DNA of 64,000 nucleotides from the NCBI GenBank assembly GCA_907165275.2, contig OU015654.1:4233501-4297500 (forward strand). Reading direction: 5' to 3'. Positions 48,293 to 61,523 of this stretch are shown here, piece after piece. This stretch comes from Zygaena filipendulae. Lineage: Eukaryota > Arthropoda > Insecta > Lepidoptera > Zygaenidae. A program made the position numbers and the translations under genes. Every line of letters starts with the position of its first letter. The stretch's first letter is position 1. The notes below the pieces were generated by a model. The model did no database searches. It saw only the letters and a list, made by a program, of their open reading frames with translations, and was not told the origin of the DNA.

Positions 48293-50123
48293 TGAATAGT
48301 AAAAAATATTGTAATAGGAATAGTGTGTTTGCCTAGCTGTAAATACGAATTCTAGTAAATCTGCATTCTACTATCATGTTATACCTACCACCTATAATAG
48401 CTGTTAATGTTATATGGGTTATAATGTATGAAAAATATTGGCTAACCAATAAATAAATAAAAAAAATTTACAAAAACTACATTTATTCATTGTTACAGGC
48501 ACGGCTCTTAGTTATTGTGTACAATAACTACTCTTTAAGTAGGTACTTGAATAATCATAATAAAGTTTTTTGTAGTTATGTATAGTGTATACATTATTTT
48601 AAAAGAGCCTAATAAGCTAGGATCAGGTATCAGATAATCACACAATTAAGCTGAAAATAATCGCATAATTTCGCTCTATATTTAATATTAAAAATTGTTT
48701 AACTTTGTTATGATTATACGAGTACTTAATCTGAGGAATGTTTATTAGAAGCAAGCATTAGCTGAAGAGCCGACCACCTACACTCTGTTGAGATTAAAAC
48801 ACCATTTGCAATTAACGGTGACTTAATTGCAAAATATTACATTGCTGGTTTAGCATAAACATACAATAACATCAAAATACAAAATATGAAGAAAAAATTT
48901 TTACTTGAGTATAACAACGTTGATTGCTTAATTTTATTATCTTTATGTAAATAGTTATGTGAGAAGAAACATTTAGTGTAACAATACATACAAGCCTTTA
49001 AACCCATTAAAAGGTTGGCAGACGCATTGAAATTTAAAAAGCAAACTTTATAATTTAAATGTCCAGCTTTATTGGATTTTGACATAATAATTACTTATAT
49101 ACACAAGCAAAAGGAGTGAATGTAAAATTCCGTTCACACATACTGTTTTGTCCACATTTGGGTAGGTATATGGTTTACAGTTTTATTTTATTTATTTATT
49201 TAAATTCTTTTGGTGAGATATGATATGATATCATGATAGAATTCTGAAATTTATAACTTTATAAACTTTTGTAATATGTACATTTTAGAACACACGGACC
49301 ATAGACCTCGTAAATAAAATGATCATAGATTACGTAACGTCAAAATTTTACTGTTCTAGACTGTTTGCAAAAAATATGTCCGATCGTTCCTGAAGAAAAT
49401 TAAAGAAAAACTCTACACAGTAAAGAGGGAACGGAATTCCTTTCTCAGTATGGTAGGTATAGTATTTAGGGCCCAATGTGCATAATTTCTTTACAAATCG
49501 CATTATTTCTGTATCGATTTGAATATTTCAACAATGGCCTAGAAAGTTACCTACAGCACGGCAGGTGCACGGCAGGTCGTCTAAGGTGGATGGCATTTTG
49601 GTTTGTCGCTCTCACGTCTTGGCAAGCCTCAAGTACTATATATTATGTAGTTATCTATGTTATAAAGGGTAACCGGGGAAGTGATGTCCAGTGGTAAAAT
49701 TCAATAATAAAATTCAAGGAGTTCATCTATAGATAGGTACACTAGCTTCTCTTTAAAAAAAGTATAATTATCTTCTAATATATTTCATTTAAAGGAATCG
49801 ATACAGAGAATTTGTTTAAGGTAAACACCACACTTTTCATAATATATCTACAGCATTTAAACCTGATCACAAAGTGGAAAGTAAATGTTTTAATGACCAT
49901 TTTTGGCAGTATGGCTAAAAGGGGATAAAAAAATAAAATGAAAACTTATTAAGGTTCTGTGTGTGATTTCCAAAGATGAAGGTCCTTAGAATTATTTAAA
50001 TAATCCAGATTCTATTTAAGACATGAACTTTTTCTTGTACTTTGCTCGAACGAAAAAAACACACAGCTATATAAATCACGAAACATACAATGGGGGTGAT
50101 AATTGTTTTTTTACTCCCCATAA
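48293..50123. other. gene-free AT-rich stretch
   Basis: No exon recognised; short open frames at 48837 and 49476 carry no domain. Confidence 0.45.
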
Positions 50124-50125
50124 TA

Positions 50126-50718
50126 AAGGGTCTTTCAATAAGGACGGGTCGATTTTGACATGAAATAAAAAAGGCCGTGTGTGAGATTTTAACGATTTTT
50201 TTTTTATTTGAAAGAGCTATATATGCCATTATGTGTGGAAAATCACATCGTTTAAATGTCCGCCGCGGCTTCTCACGGTGGCACGAATTCGAGTTGTCCA
50301 ATGTTCAACAACTCTGCCGCATAGTTCGGGTTGAATTTCAGCGATAGCCTGAGCTATGTTGACTTTAAGGGCATCGGTCGATTGTGGCTTATTGGTATAG
50401 ACCTGCGACTTAAGAAAACCCCACAAAAAAAAGTCTAAAGGTGATAAGTCGAATTTGGCCACCAAACGTTGGAGAGTCGACTTTGAAGGACCACCTCGTC
50501 TGCCGTAAAATGGGCGCAATGCACGTAACGTTTGCACTAACGAACACTCATTTTGGTAATACATTTTTAACATTTGGACGTGTTGCTCAACCGTGTAACT
50601 TGCCATGGTGATTTGGCATTACTAACTGAATAAAAAAATATAGGTTAGAAAGACGACGTTAAAACAACATGGCCGCCACAGGCTGCCAACATCGACCCGT
50701 CCCTATTGAAAGACCCTT
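50126..50718 (-). mobile_element. mariner-type element, internally deleted
   Basis: A 593-bp element with near-perfect 28-bp terminal inverted repeats starting AAGGGTCTTTCAATA (one mismatch, then partial similarity), flanked by TA on both sides (50124-50125, 50719-50720), the IS630/Tc1/mariner signature. It carries a minus-strand transposase with its catalytic centre deleted, so it cannot move by itself but could be mobilised by a full-length relative. The short divergence between the two ends suggests a fairly recent insertion. Confidence 0.93.
50229..50606 (-). pseudogene. mariner-like transposase with in-frame central deletion
   Basis: A 125-codon open frame from ATG to stop inside the mariner-type element. 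Residues 1 to about 52 form the N-terminal helix-turn-helix: MASYTVEQHVQMLK, then ALRPFYGRRGGPSKSTLQRL. Residues from about 53 on are the family's C-terminal end: DLSPLDFFLWGFLKS, then HWTTRIRATVRSRGGH. Family members of this type are usually about three times longer. Here the whole region with the catalytic Asp residues is missing, yet the frame stays open across the join (near 50450). Domains match known insect mariner-like transposases with high confidence. A DNA-binding-only product is conceivable but nothing shows it is made. Confidence 0.88.
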
Positions 50719-50720
50719 TA

Positions 50721-52255
50721 TAAGGCGTATAAGTTTTACTTTCAATCACTTCCTCGACCCTTTTTATGAGTGGGTATTAAGTAAGCCCTGTAAAATAGAG
50801 CGAAAGTGACGCAATTGCTTTGAATTAACTACCTACTCAGCGTTGGTTTTGATATTCCGTGCAGTTGTTTTAACTCTTACATCCACGTAATTGATCTATG
50901 TATGAGTTTTTGTTTTTTTCTTTATTTAACCGTCCTTTATTGTTTCAGGAATGCATTAAAATTATAATAAAATACCTGTAAACATGCTGTGTCTCTAGCA
51001 TTTCAAGTGAATATCAAAAGTTTACTTACACTATACAAAATCGTAATGAAAGTAATTCTTATGAGTTTCTCTTCTGACGCTGTACACATCCGGTTCGAAA
51101 TCTGAATGTGACTAGAGTTCTTAGGAAATGTTTTAATGAATTTTCACATAGCCACAAATGGTTCCTAAAGTTTATACCTATCTACTTTTCATAATGCCTA
51201 TTATACTCAAAAAATCTTTATTTCCATCATGTATCTACTTACTTTTGAATATAATTTAATGCAATTCGCACAACTGCTAATTAATTAGTCTGTCTGGCTT
51301 CTAACTACTACTAAGCGACCGTGAAATAACGTTCACGAGCCGGTATAAACTTTTTCTTTGAAACGCACCTGAACTTTCAGTTTTTGTTAATGTCTTGGAA
51401 CATAGAAATAATTCTTCCCGTTTTCTGTTAATGTGCAAATTATTGGAGCTCATTAAATGCATTACTTCTTGTTGCTTTTTTTAATTGTGCAAGTAGGTAA
51501 TGGGGTGTTATTGAATTGAAGTTATTGTATTTACGATCGCATGCGCAACGCACAACGTCTGGTCATAAATACTTATTCGAAATGCGGTGTATAGATAAGT
51601 AAATCAATTTTAATTGAAGAATAATCGTGTTATAATTTTTATATAATGTTAATTGTATAATTTACGACTGGTTTTTCATCTATTTCTAACATAATGTTAC
51701 TGGTACGATGTTTTCAAATTAATGGGTAAACGTCAAATTATATCTATATATTATGTAAATGACCAACCTAATGTAAGATTGTCAAACCAAAACAATGTAC
51801 CTATTATAAAACACCGATCGCTATTTATTAACCTGCAAATAAATTAGTGAATAAAATAAAATTGGAAACGTCCACAATGTAAGGGATCTGTAAACAAGGG
51901 TGGGCCGTTTCATTTAACAATACGGATTAATTATCGGCAGAAATGGACGACTCAAATATACCTGTCGCGAGTGTAGAACGTCGTGGCCTAATTTATATGG
52001 GCCTCGAACAATGGCAAAAGCGGTAAACACAATGGCAAACGGGGCAAAAACAAGCAAAAGTGCAACGCGCTCCACTGCAGTATTGGAGCGGGTGCACGCA
52101 GCTATTACAAGCGGTACTAAGTGACCTTAGTTTTTTTTATTTAGAAATTGCTGGCTTTTTTTTATTTTAGAAATTGTTCTTGCCTGCTCCAGACTGTAGT
52201 ACCTAATAGATATTATGTAAATACTTATGGTTGGTTAACTGATTGATTTAAGTCT
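50721..52255. other. gene-free stretch
   Basis: No exon recognised. Contains a local duplication of TTTATTTAGAAATTG-like sequence at 52131-52180. Confidence 0.45.
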
Positions 52256-52420
52256 ATCTATAACGCTTTCGCGCCTTAACGGCTCAATCGATCATCATGA
52301 AATTTTACATACACGTTATCAGAAGTACAGAGAAGGACATAGGATACTTTTTATCCCGGAGTCCCCGCGGGAACTTCGAAATTAACGCGGATGAAACCGC
52401 GGGAAACAGCAAGTTTTAAA
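52256..52420 (-). mobile_element. family A copy, inverted
   Basis: AACGCTTTCGCGCCTTAACG, CATCATGAAATTTTACATAC, TACTTTTTATCCCGGAG and GATGAAACCGCGGGAAACAG. Confidence 0.82.
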
Positions 52421-54844
52421 TAAAATCAGACTTGTCTATATTTATAGTTTTATTGAATAGTTATAGGTACATAGGTATATGTTCTCCGTATATTGTGTAA
52501 TTCATCCGTTTTCCAACTAAGCAATTCTGATATTTTATGTTACTTCGTTCTCAAGTAAACCTTTTTACTGCGACAAAATTAAAAATTGAAAATCGACAGG
52601 GTTGAAAAACATGAGAACAGGCGCGGCGCACGCGCGTACTGTGATGCGCGGACCACCAGGCTCTTGTGTCAGCCCTGATCCACAACTGTTTTGAGTAGGG
52701 TTGCTGCTCTGTAAATGTTTTACGACAAAACTTCACTCCTGGATCATTATTACGGCGTCCCTTGAACTTCTTTATAGACAGTAGACGTAAAAATCGCCAA
52801 AACATTTAACCATGTATACCTTTTAGAGCAAAAAATGTCCTTTACCTACATAGTTATAATTAAGTACCTATAGTTAGCGTGATACGTGATAATATGCTTT
52901 TGTGATATAGTAAACAATACACACAATTTAAAATTCGAACCTTACAGTTTTATACGTGGAAAATTTTTCTTTTTCCATAAAATGTTAATGACAATAACAA
53001 GTAGCATAATAACTAGTTCTCTATTCTTGATCTTTATGTAAGATTCCCTATAGAGGAGGTAGAAACGTATGGCATAAAATCTTTAAAAACAATCTACTTG
53101 AGTGTTCATGGCATTTGTAGAGACAACCCTGTATAGCAACGCATTACGGCGGCCACGACAAGCGTGGCATTGTTAGAGTGAGGCCGCCCTGAGTCCTGAA
53201 TAAATACATTCACATTGCCACTCTAAATATCTACTATCGATGGTCTGGACTCTGGACGCATTTCAAGCTCCATGAAAGTCTAAAAATTTAGTATAATTAT
53301 GTACCTACTAAGTATCCCTAAACGAGAAAATATCATACTTTGCAATCACGCGTTGTAATCAATCTTTAATCTTTTTAATCTTTATTCTCAACACATAATA
53401 TGCACATCCTTATAAATATCTCATCAAGAAGTGTGCTGACGATCGATCTAGATTGTTAACATTAACAACTTATTCGTTTAGACCCCCGACGCTTAATCGT
53501 GCAAAATCTACCGCATTGCATCGCGATCGAACGCGCCCAAAATGTTCAGAAAATGGAAAAAACATGGCGCTAAACCGCGAAACTGTATGTATTTAAACGC
53601 CGAATCCGAGATTCCGAATGCGAAAAAAGCGGCCAGCGTTGGATCATTTAAATTTTTCCAAAACTCGAACACAATGGAACAGATTCGGTGTCTGTTTTAT
53701 TTTGTTATTTATTAATTTTAATTTTTAAATTTATAAAAGGTATTTCGGTTCGGCAAGAGCTGTCACATCATTCCAGCGCTGCTAAGTGACGCCGGACGCA
53801 CGTCAGTCCCCGAGATATTATGTTTTATTTTCATGAGAATCGGACCGACTCGCCTTGTTTTTTCTTGTCGTATAGTTATTTTATACGAGTCTTCGATTAT
53901 ATTGATAATCGTATGTTAAATATCATTGTATTTTATTAGATCGTGTTTAGTGAATCTTAGACCGTATCTATAAAACTTAGCTTGAGCACTTTGTTAAGAC
54001 GTACCTAAACAGTGTTTAGGATGCTTATTCTAGCTGTTCTATGTCATTAAAATCTCGTCTCTAGTAAACCGTATCTGTTAAATATAATAAAGGTGAATGC
54101 ACACGTCCGCGCGTTGACGCGCGTTTCCCGATTGACGTGTGTCTACATGACGCTAAAAGGTCTATTGTATACGAAATGCTCGTTACGACTCTGCGTCCAA
54201 CCGGTCTTTAACACGTTCCAACGATGTGATCACTCTATAATATACATAGTCGTTTATCTTTCCGTCTGGTACCAACACTGGCTATATTTAATATTATCAG
54301 CTCGCACAAATAGAACTGCTATAGTAAAAATTAATTAATGAGTTTAAAATTAAGTTATGTCAAAACGTGACCTCACTAAAATTCGGCAGTAAAAAGGTTT
54401 CTCTGAAATTCTGTAAACCTTAATAATAGTAAACCTTAATAGTCTTTGAATAGTGTCATGAATATGAGTAGGTAACACTAACTCAACTAACTCTTTTGAC
54501 ACGTTTGTAAAAGGTAAATTATTAAACAATATATTGTCACGATCGATAAGGCTATCGCGTCGCGATGCATAATCTTGCACTGCGGATAGTATCTGATCGC
54601 GTCAATTACGTGGCTGATCCGCCGGCGATCGCGCGATACATATGTATAATATGCAATGACCCTTATTTCAGGAAACGAAGAGTAACTACAGCTACAATAG
54701 AACAATGTGCACAGTAGCTTCTATGTAGGTATATATTTTTTATTTTTAAATTTAGTAACCATCAATTAGAATGGAAACAGAACAGAGTTGAGAAGTGAAA
54801 AAGGTTCAAAATAAAACATTCAACTTCCTTTGTTTTCCTTACTA
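52421..54844. other. unique stretch with possible regulatory block
   Basis: No dispersed repeat recognised over 2.4 kb. Bases 53460-53660 are rich in CG-containing 6-mers (TCGCGATCGAACGCGCCC) and unique; open frames at 52551, 54093 and 54350 show no domain. Confidence 0.4.
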
Positions 54845-55067
54845 TAAATATTATAAATACGAATGTGAGATTATTTGTTTATTTGTTTTTTACGCTTTCA
54901 CGCCTTAATTACACAACCGATCATCGTGAAAAAATTGTGTACACGTAATCAGGGGTAAGAAAAAAGGGGTAAAAAGTATTATTAAATCATTTATTTAGTG
55001 AGGCTAGTTCTATTTTCCCGGAATTCTTCTGTATTTTACGGAAAATAACCGCGGGAAACAACTAGTA
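54845..55067 (-). mobile_element. family A copy, inverted, with internal insertion
   Basis: TTTTTTACGCTTTCACGCC, CGATCATCGTGAAAAAATTG, GGGTAAAAAGTATT, and at the right end CCGCGGGAAACAACTAG. About 60 bp of unrelated sequence splits the copy near 54985-55040. Confidence 0.72.
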
Positions 55068-55824
55068 TTCAATAGGTAATATAATCTAAACAAGTAAGTG
55101 GGTAGGTATATAATAGATTAATAACTATTTCAAGCTGTTATACATTCGAGTCCAATGAACGTTTAGAAGTTCAATTCTAAGGTTCAATTGGATCGCATAT
55201 CGCGATGCTAGTTGGTTAGATGTGGCACAGTTAGTAGTGTGGAGACGCGGAAGTGTCCGGGACACCGAGTGGGAGTGGTGGTCGGCTACCGGCGGCCGGG
55301 CGTGGGACGGACGGGACGGGACGACACCCGGTATGTTGGGAATCAAACGACAAAAAGCTGGTTACTTATAAAATACTAAACTGATATGTAAATATAGTAT
55401 ATCTGGGTTAATCTCGGTGTGTGTTTATACAAAATGTGTAGGTATCCATTATTTGCTGATAGACAACTTAGCGTTTTGTTAGATAATCTTAAGAGACCCC
55501 CATATCAAAAACCCAGTACCTATCTGCTTCAGTCTAAACTTAGCAATTTTGGTGATTTTTCACGGGACTTACTATGAAAGCAACGTTTGTGTCTGTTACT
55601 GGGTTTTGTTGCGGGGCAGCCGAACTGATCGTGTAGGTTATATCGCAGACAAATTGTATAATTCGACCGTTTATACTAAATGGTATTCGTTTCGTTTGTA
55701 AAGGTAGATACGAACCTCACAGGGTGCTTGGAACGTACCAACATATTACAATGGTATACATTATAGAATATAGACATAGGTATTTTATAATTTATGTCAC
55801 TTTTCCTAACGTTTCCTACGCTCA
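55068..55824. other. gene-free stretch with CpG patch
   Basis: Bases 55235-55335 are GC-rich (GGGACGGACGGGACGGGACG) and unique; the 73-codon minus-strand frame here is probably compositional. Confidence 0.4.
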
Positions 55825-55935
55825 TAAATTTCGGTATTACCGCAGCAACTGTTTGGTCCGGGATAAAATGTCACTCAGGGCTACAGACTGTAGCTTCCTA
55901 TCAGTCAAATAAAATTTTTCAAATTCAGTAGATGT
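55825..55935 (+). mobile_element. family B fragment
   Basis: AATTTCGGTATTACCGC, GGTCCGGGATAAAATGTCAC and TCAGGGCTACAGACTG resemble the family B body; head and tail are lost. Confidence 0.5.
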
Positions 55936-58900
55936 TCAGTAGATCCAGGTTACCTTTCTACATCGAAACTTACAAACTTTAATTCTTTAACATCAGTGTA
56001 GGTGTGCAACCCCTTACGACCCGAGGCATATGTTGCCGATTTCAAATATTAAAAAGCGTACTGATTAAATATGGTCATAACACGGCGGTGGCGGAGCACG
56101 GGTCGCGCGTCATTAGTCAGCGGGATACCGCGCGTCTGTACCCGACAATTTGAGAGCGCGAGTGCGGAGGCCCCAGTAATTGCGGCCTGCCACCTACTCC
56201 TTTTATTTATTTGTATTTATAAAGCATTCGAGTCCTAATTATATTGGCGGTGAGCGTACACCGTGATTCGGTGTAATGCTTTTGTTGGAACAGTTGGTGC
56301 TACCGAGCGTCGGGCGCTCGCTGAGCCGCTGACGCGTTAATGATAACCCCCGCTTCCTGCTATGTTAATTGCTGCGAGGAAGTCAACGGACGCGGGCGCA
56401 ACGCATCGGACGGCCGGTCGATCGTGGTGTGTTACGTCACGATCCACGATCGGTAGCCAAACCACTTAGTTGGTTGCCCGTGTGAGCCATACGAAATGTC
56501 AGTCAGACAGAAGATTAGTCTCAGATTAAAAAAATAACGTAATACGGTAGTTCGCTTCTCTCTAAACGTCGGCCCGTTGTGGTTAAATTGCCAGCTTCGA
56601 ATCAACAATATTGTTTTGTTTTTGCTTCGATTCATATTCTTAATGAGTCAGTTACGTCGATGTCGGAGTTCCTGCTTATGGAAGTGTCGATTGTATAAAA
56701 TATTGCTATCGCGAGGTATACGCTGCGAAGTCAATTCCAGACGTGCAATTTAAGGCGTTAAATCAAGAAGAATGTCTCGCGCCGGCACGGACGCGCTACG
56801 GCTACCGATAAATAATGTTGAGAGACCAGCGTTGCTTCGAACAAAACTACCACTCTACGGTGTGGAAAACATAACGCAACATAAATTAAATATAATAAAA
56901 ATAAAATAACGAAAGTAATCCACAAATATCGAGTCCAATATGTAAGTAGTTGTATTTTTTTTTTAATCTAAAAAGCTGTTTATCCAAAACGCATTCGAAA
57001 TTTAAACGTTGTATTAATAAAGGGTAGCCAGAGTGAGATGTGACTCCCGTGAATGGGATCACGTCCATCGAGCGAGCAAACGATTCTCCCCGCTTCGCAG
57101 CGTGAAATCGAGCGCGCGCTCTCATTTCGAATCGATCGCCATTTAGTCGGCCGCCTGATTCGATTACCACCCGCCTCTAAATTTATACAAGCATTTATTC
57201 TATTAAAGGAAGCTACCAACATATTGGATACATCACGCGCTAATTAGATACACTCACACGGTCAATTGAATACATTTTTTATATACGGATATACCTAGGA
57301 GAGTACAGAATATAGCTGAGCAAAAAATGCCTCCATATTATTTTGACAAGAACACATAAACGACGCCCGTTTGTTCTGCAGTCTGCACTCAATCATTTGA
57401 ATTTACGATCGACACAAAACCTTGTTTCCTTGTTATTAATATCGACATTAATACAGTCTCAGTATGTTGATGGCCATAAAATGTCACAAACCACTGGCGC
57501 CTAGCACAGGTAGACCGTAGAGCACGAAACTTGAAAAATATAATAAAAACAATCAATTGTCTACACAATGTAGGTACGGTGACAAAAAAAAACACACACG
57601 AAACCATCGGAAATTTATAACACCTCCCGCTACCCGGCCACCGGTATAAAAGTCCTGAGAATTGGTAATTTTTCTTACTTTTAAATTTAGTGATATGTCA
57701 AACGTGTTGGACGTGGCAAATAAAAATGTAAGAAACGAGGGTGAAAAAAAAACTTAAGTCTTTGGGTTATTGCTAAAACAAGGGAAAGGTTACCATATCA
57801 ATCAAGGCGTTGACAAAAGTGGCATTTTTTATTCGTGCACGGGCCTCGGGATGAAAAAAGGGTCTGTGTTTATGAAATGCAATAAAAGCGCAGTGAGCGT
57901 TGCGCGGGCGCATCTCGGACCGCACCGCCGTCGATAGCTTCACCGGCCCTTATGGCGCATTAATTTATTGTTATTTATAGATTTTAGTTTTTATTACTTG
58001 ATTCTGATTATAGACTGTTAATTTGAATGGACTTGTTCTTTTTTATAGCGTTCACGTGGAGTTTTATTGTATTTTGTACAACATTAAATAACGAATTATG
58101 TGACGTTGGTCTGGCCATTTGGCTAAATTGATTATACGCGGCTTGCGCAAAAATAAAGCTGTTTGCAACAATGGCTAAAAAATGTAATACTTGTCTAATT
58201 TATGTTTCCATAGCGGCATTCTCATTTTCAGTGATTAACTTCATTAAAATCGAACCCGTACCGGTCGAGTCAAACAACGACGATGCAATAGAGCACCCAG
58301 GTAGGTAAAGGTAGGTAAATCCGAGTGCGAGAATGATAAAAATGTGAGTACGCTCCCCCGCGGCGCGGATAGTCCTGCGTGTCACTCACCGCATGGACGC
58401 CGCGCTGTGAGTGGGGTGGCCACGCTGCCGACCAATATGAGAGACGCATATTTTATGACCACCTGCGTGTAAGAAGTCAAAATTTTGATTGGATTCATCA
58501 AGGCTAATTCTAAACAGGTGTCTAATAGGAAACAATATTTGTACCCACAACTGAATACCGTCTTTCGAAATTAAAATTTAATCGACCACTATTAGAACAT
58601 TTACAAACGTGAGGTGTGTCCTACTTCTTACAATAAACAACAGCACAGGTCATCATATTGACAACTGTTGGTATAATCGACAATATAATGTGACCGCAAA
58701 ACGCGATTTCTCACCACACAACCGCTATCAAGAGTGACATGATATGAGTCACTTAATTTTCTTATAAACATTCGATAGGTATGATACGGTACAGTACAAG
58801 CGATTATTACTTTCCAACATTTTTTCTTTTAAATAAAATATTGCGTATCATAAGACGTATTTTTAATTTGCCATTTAAATATCTACCCTGGTGCCCTTTT

Positions 58901-58996
58901 CCACCATTATAAATTGAAAATACGTATACATAGATTATCGTACCTTCTATCTTTTGCGTACGGAACATTTAAATTTATACGTAGGTGCGTACTCTA
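55936..58996. other. unique stretch with a cluster of CpG-rich patches
   Basis: Three kilobases without a recognised dispersed repeat. GC-rich patches at about 56080-56430, 57040-57240, 57890-57950 and 58350-58440. Overlapping open frames on both strands in 56886-57247 carry no domain. Likely non-coding regulatory sequence of the grain locus, by inference. Confidence 0.35.
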
Positions 58997-59190
58997 CCAA
59001 CTGTTTCCCGCTGTTTCACCCGTGTTAATTTCAGAGTTACCGAGGGAATTTTTAAAATAAAAAGTATGTTATATTCTTTACTATACCCCTGACAGTATCT
59101 ACCCAAAATTTTATGATGATCGGTTGAGTAGTTAAGGCGTGAAAGCGTAAAAACAAACAAATCACTTTCTCACTTTATAATATTAGTACT
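58997..59190 (+). mobile_element. family A copy
   Basis: CTGTTTCCCGCTGTTTCACC, CTATACCCCTGACAGTATC, GATGATCGGTTGAGTAGTTA and tail CACTTTATAATATTAGTA. Confidence 0.8.
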
Positions 59191-60112
59191 TAATTTGAAT
59201 TTTATAAACACAAAAAGTTAAATCTGAAAGTTGCAAATACGTATTACCATAATTATGATAACCTATAACTTGTACCATACAACTAACACAAACGAGTGGC
59301 GACCACAATTTATTCGTTGGCGTGCTGTGATCGATGGCCGGCCGCGCTTGTCTCGGCCACCGACTCTACATAAAGGTCCAATTCGGACCAGAGATCGACC
59401 GTCACCCACCAATCCTAATTCAACATTAAACATATTTGGCAGCGTTCCAAAATTCGGCAGCTCTCCGTGAACTAGGGCAAAGGCAAAATCTAAAGTAGGT
59501 TCAGTACAGTCGGGTAGAGTCACACACAAACAAACATTCGCCTTTGTACTAGTATCATAAGTAAGGAGAAAGAACATTCGTCATCTCGGTTAAAGCTGTT
59601 TGTTATTAATGTTTCTCTTAACTTTATACTAATTATGATTTTTATAATAGCGCACAAACAGCTAATAAGTTTTTTTAATTGCTCATAACTGATGTAAACT
59701 CATAAAATTATCTTAAAACCAAGCACCTTTTGAATTTTTATCAAAATTGACATAATTTGTTTGAAAATTAAATACAAAATGGAAAAGCATATTTTGCGAA
59801 AGTTATTGTGATAAACATTAATTGTGAGATGCAAAACAACCACCTGTGAACTGATTATGTTAAAAAGTAAAACCGGATCTAATTCAGTTCATTGGCATTC
59901 TCTTAAATGCGATAATAAACATAGAAATTTTAACATGAATTTAAATTAAATAATGAATGAATAATCTTCCCAACTTAACCTATCTATCTATCTATCTATT
60001 AACCTATCTATGTATCATAAATCTTATATCATTACATACATAAACATGGATCTACAATTCTCATTCAAGTGCAGCTCAATTTTTGAAATTACAAATAGGT
60101 AAAGGTACTAAT
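59191..60112. other. gene-free stretch
   Basis: GC-richer unique patch at 59300-59480, where both strands are open (79 and 104 codons). Poly-TATC run near 59984-60000. Confidence 0.4.
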
Positions 60113-60450
60113 CAATAATTGGCTACTTGACAAAAAATTTTTTTTTTGGTGCGTCGTGTAGATTAGTAAAAAATATTGGACACGTATTTTTTCTTTTTTT
60201 ACGTACTCAAGAAATAACAGAGATACATTGAGTTGAAATTTCGCGTGACGTCACAATTCTGTGCGGTTCGTATGGCGCTTATAATGAATATTGACGTCAC
60301 GAGCCCCCCACCCTAAACTTTAATGCGCTTTATCTATGTTCATTTTCATTAAATTGAAAAAGCAAAAAATACGTGTCTATTATTTTTTTATATTCTAACT
60401 GACGGACTAATTAGAATTTTGATATTCATACCTTGGAGAATACCCAATTG
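60113..60450 (+). mobile_element. MITE family M copy
   Basis: CAATAATTGGCTACTTGAC left end, TGACGGACTAATTAGAATTT and CAATTG right end. Interior GCGTGACGTCACAATTC and TTGACGTCACGAGCC give two CRE-like sites. Confidence 0.78.
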
Positions 60451-61072
60451 TTTTAATTTAATTCGTAGTCAACATCAAATAAATAAATGTGATGACATCA
60501 CTATCAATCAAGCAGACAGTGTGGGACCAATTCTCGTATTCATATAAGGCCATAGAATTCTTATTGTTGATAGTTTATTTGGAAGACGCTTCGCAGCTGA
60601 ATGCCAAATAGTAGAGTTCTATGACCGTTGCCTATCTGCAACATAGCAAGTCGAAATACGTTTCACTTATCTTGACATAAAGCTTGAGGTAATCTTAACG
60701 ATTTAATTAAAAATCTTTCGTTTTCAAACAAGGTCACGCAACCTTCGTGTTGATTAAGTATTTTTGGACTAATGTACGGTTGCCATCGAAAATAACTGGA
60801 AACTTTGAACTATACCATGAAATTCAATACTGTCCAACGCGTACAGTTTCTTTCGATGCTGATTTTACCTGGGTCCAGGTTATTTATGACCACAACATGC
60901 CACGTTATGATGACGTAAGAAAAGAAGTTTTACTTCAAACAGTACATATAGACATCATGTCTTACATACAAAATACTTATTAGTATTTATTTTTTGGATA
61001 GGATAGGATAGGATTTTCCTGTACCGTGAGGCCGTATCCGATTTCTAGAGGGGAAAAACAGACCTGTGTGTA
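60451..61072. other. gene-free stretch with imperfect hairpin
   Basis: 60548-60626 folds as GGCCATAGAATTCT...TTTATTTGG with CCAAATAGTA...GAGTTCTATGACC; a GGATAGGATAGGAT run lies near 61000. The 78-codon frame at 60747 has no domain. Confidence 0.4.
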
Positions 61073-61250
61073 TACTAGCTGTACCCCGCAGTTTCACCCA
61101 TGTGAAACGCTTTTATATAACAACTTTTTCCCTGACATCCTATATGTTGCTCCAAGCTACCTATGAAAACCGCGCATGATAATCCGTTCAGTAGTTGCGG
61201 AGATTAGCATGAACAGATACACCGATTCTACTCTTTTAGTATGTTATAGA
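61073..61250 (+). mobile_element. family A-related copy, divergent body
   Basis: CTAGCTGTACCCCGCAGTTTC head; body CCTATATGTTGCTCCAAGC and CCGTTCAGTAGTTGCGGAG indicates a further subfamily. Confidence 0.65.
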
Positions 61251-61523
61251 AGATTGTAACTAATACTTATCTATAGTCACGTTTATCTTTATATATGGAT
61301 ACACAAGTTCAGTATGTCAAGCCCGATGCAGCATCACTCCATAGAGAAATCACTAGCAAAATATGAATTAACGGCAGCCACGGTTTAATTATCAGAAATA
61401 AATACAATTATACTCCTCAACTTTCAGGTATCTGTGGATTCCTTTTGGGATTCAGCAGGCCATTAAGAAAAGATTTTAAAATTCAGTCTTTGTCAAAAGT
61501 TCGATTAATTCATATATTTAGTA

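Noticed and set aside
59231..59577. Open frames of 79 and 104 codons on opposite strands
   Set aside because: Same reasoning: GC-rich patch open on both strands, no recognised domain.
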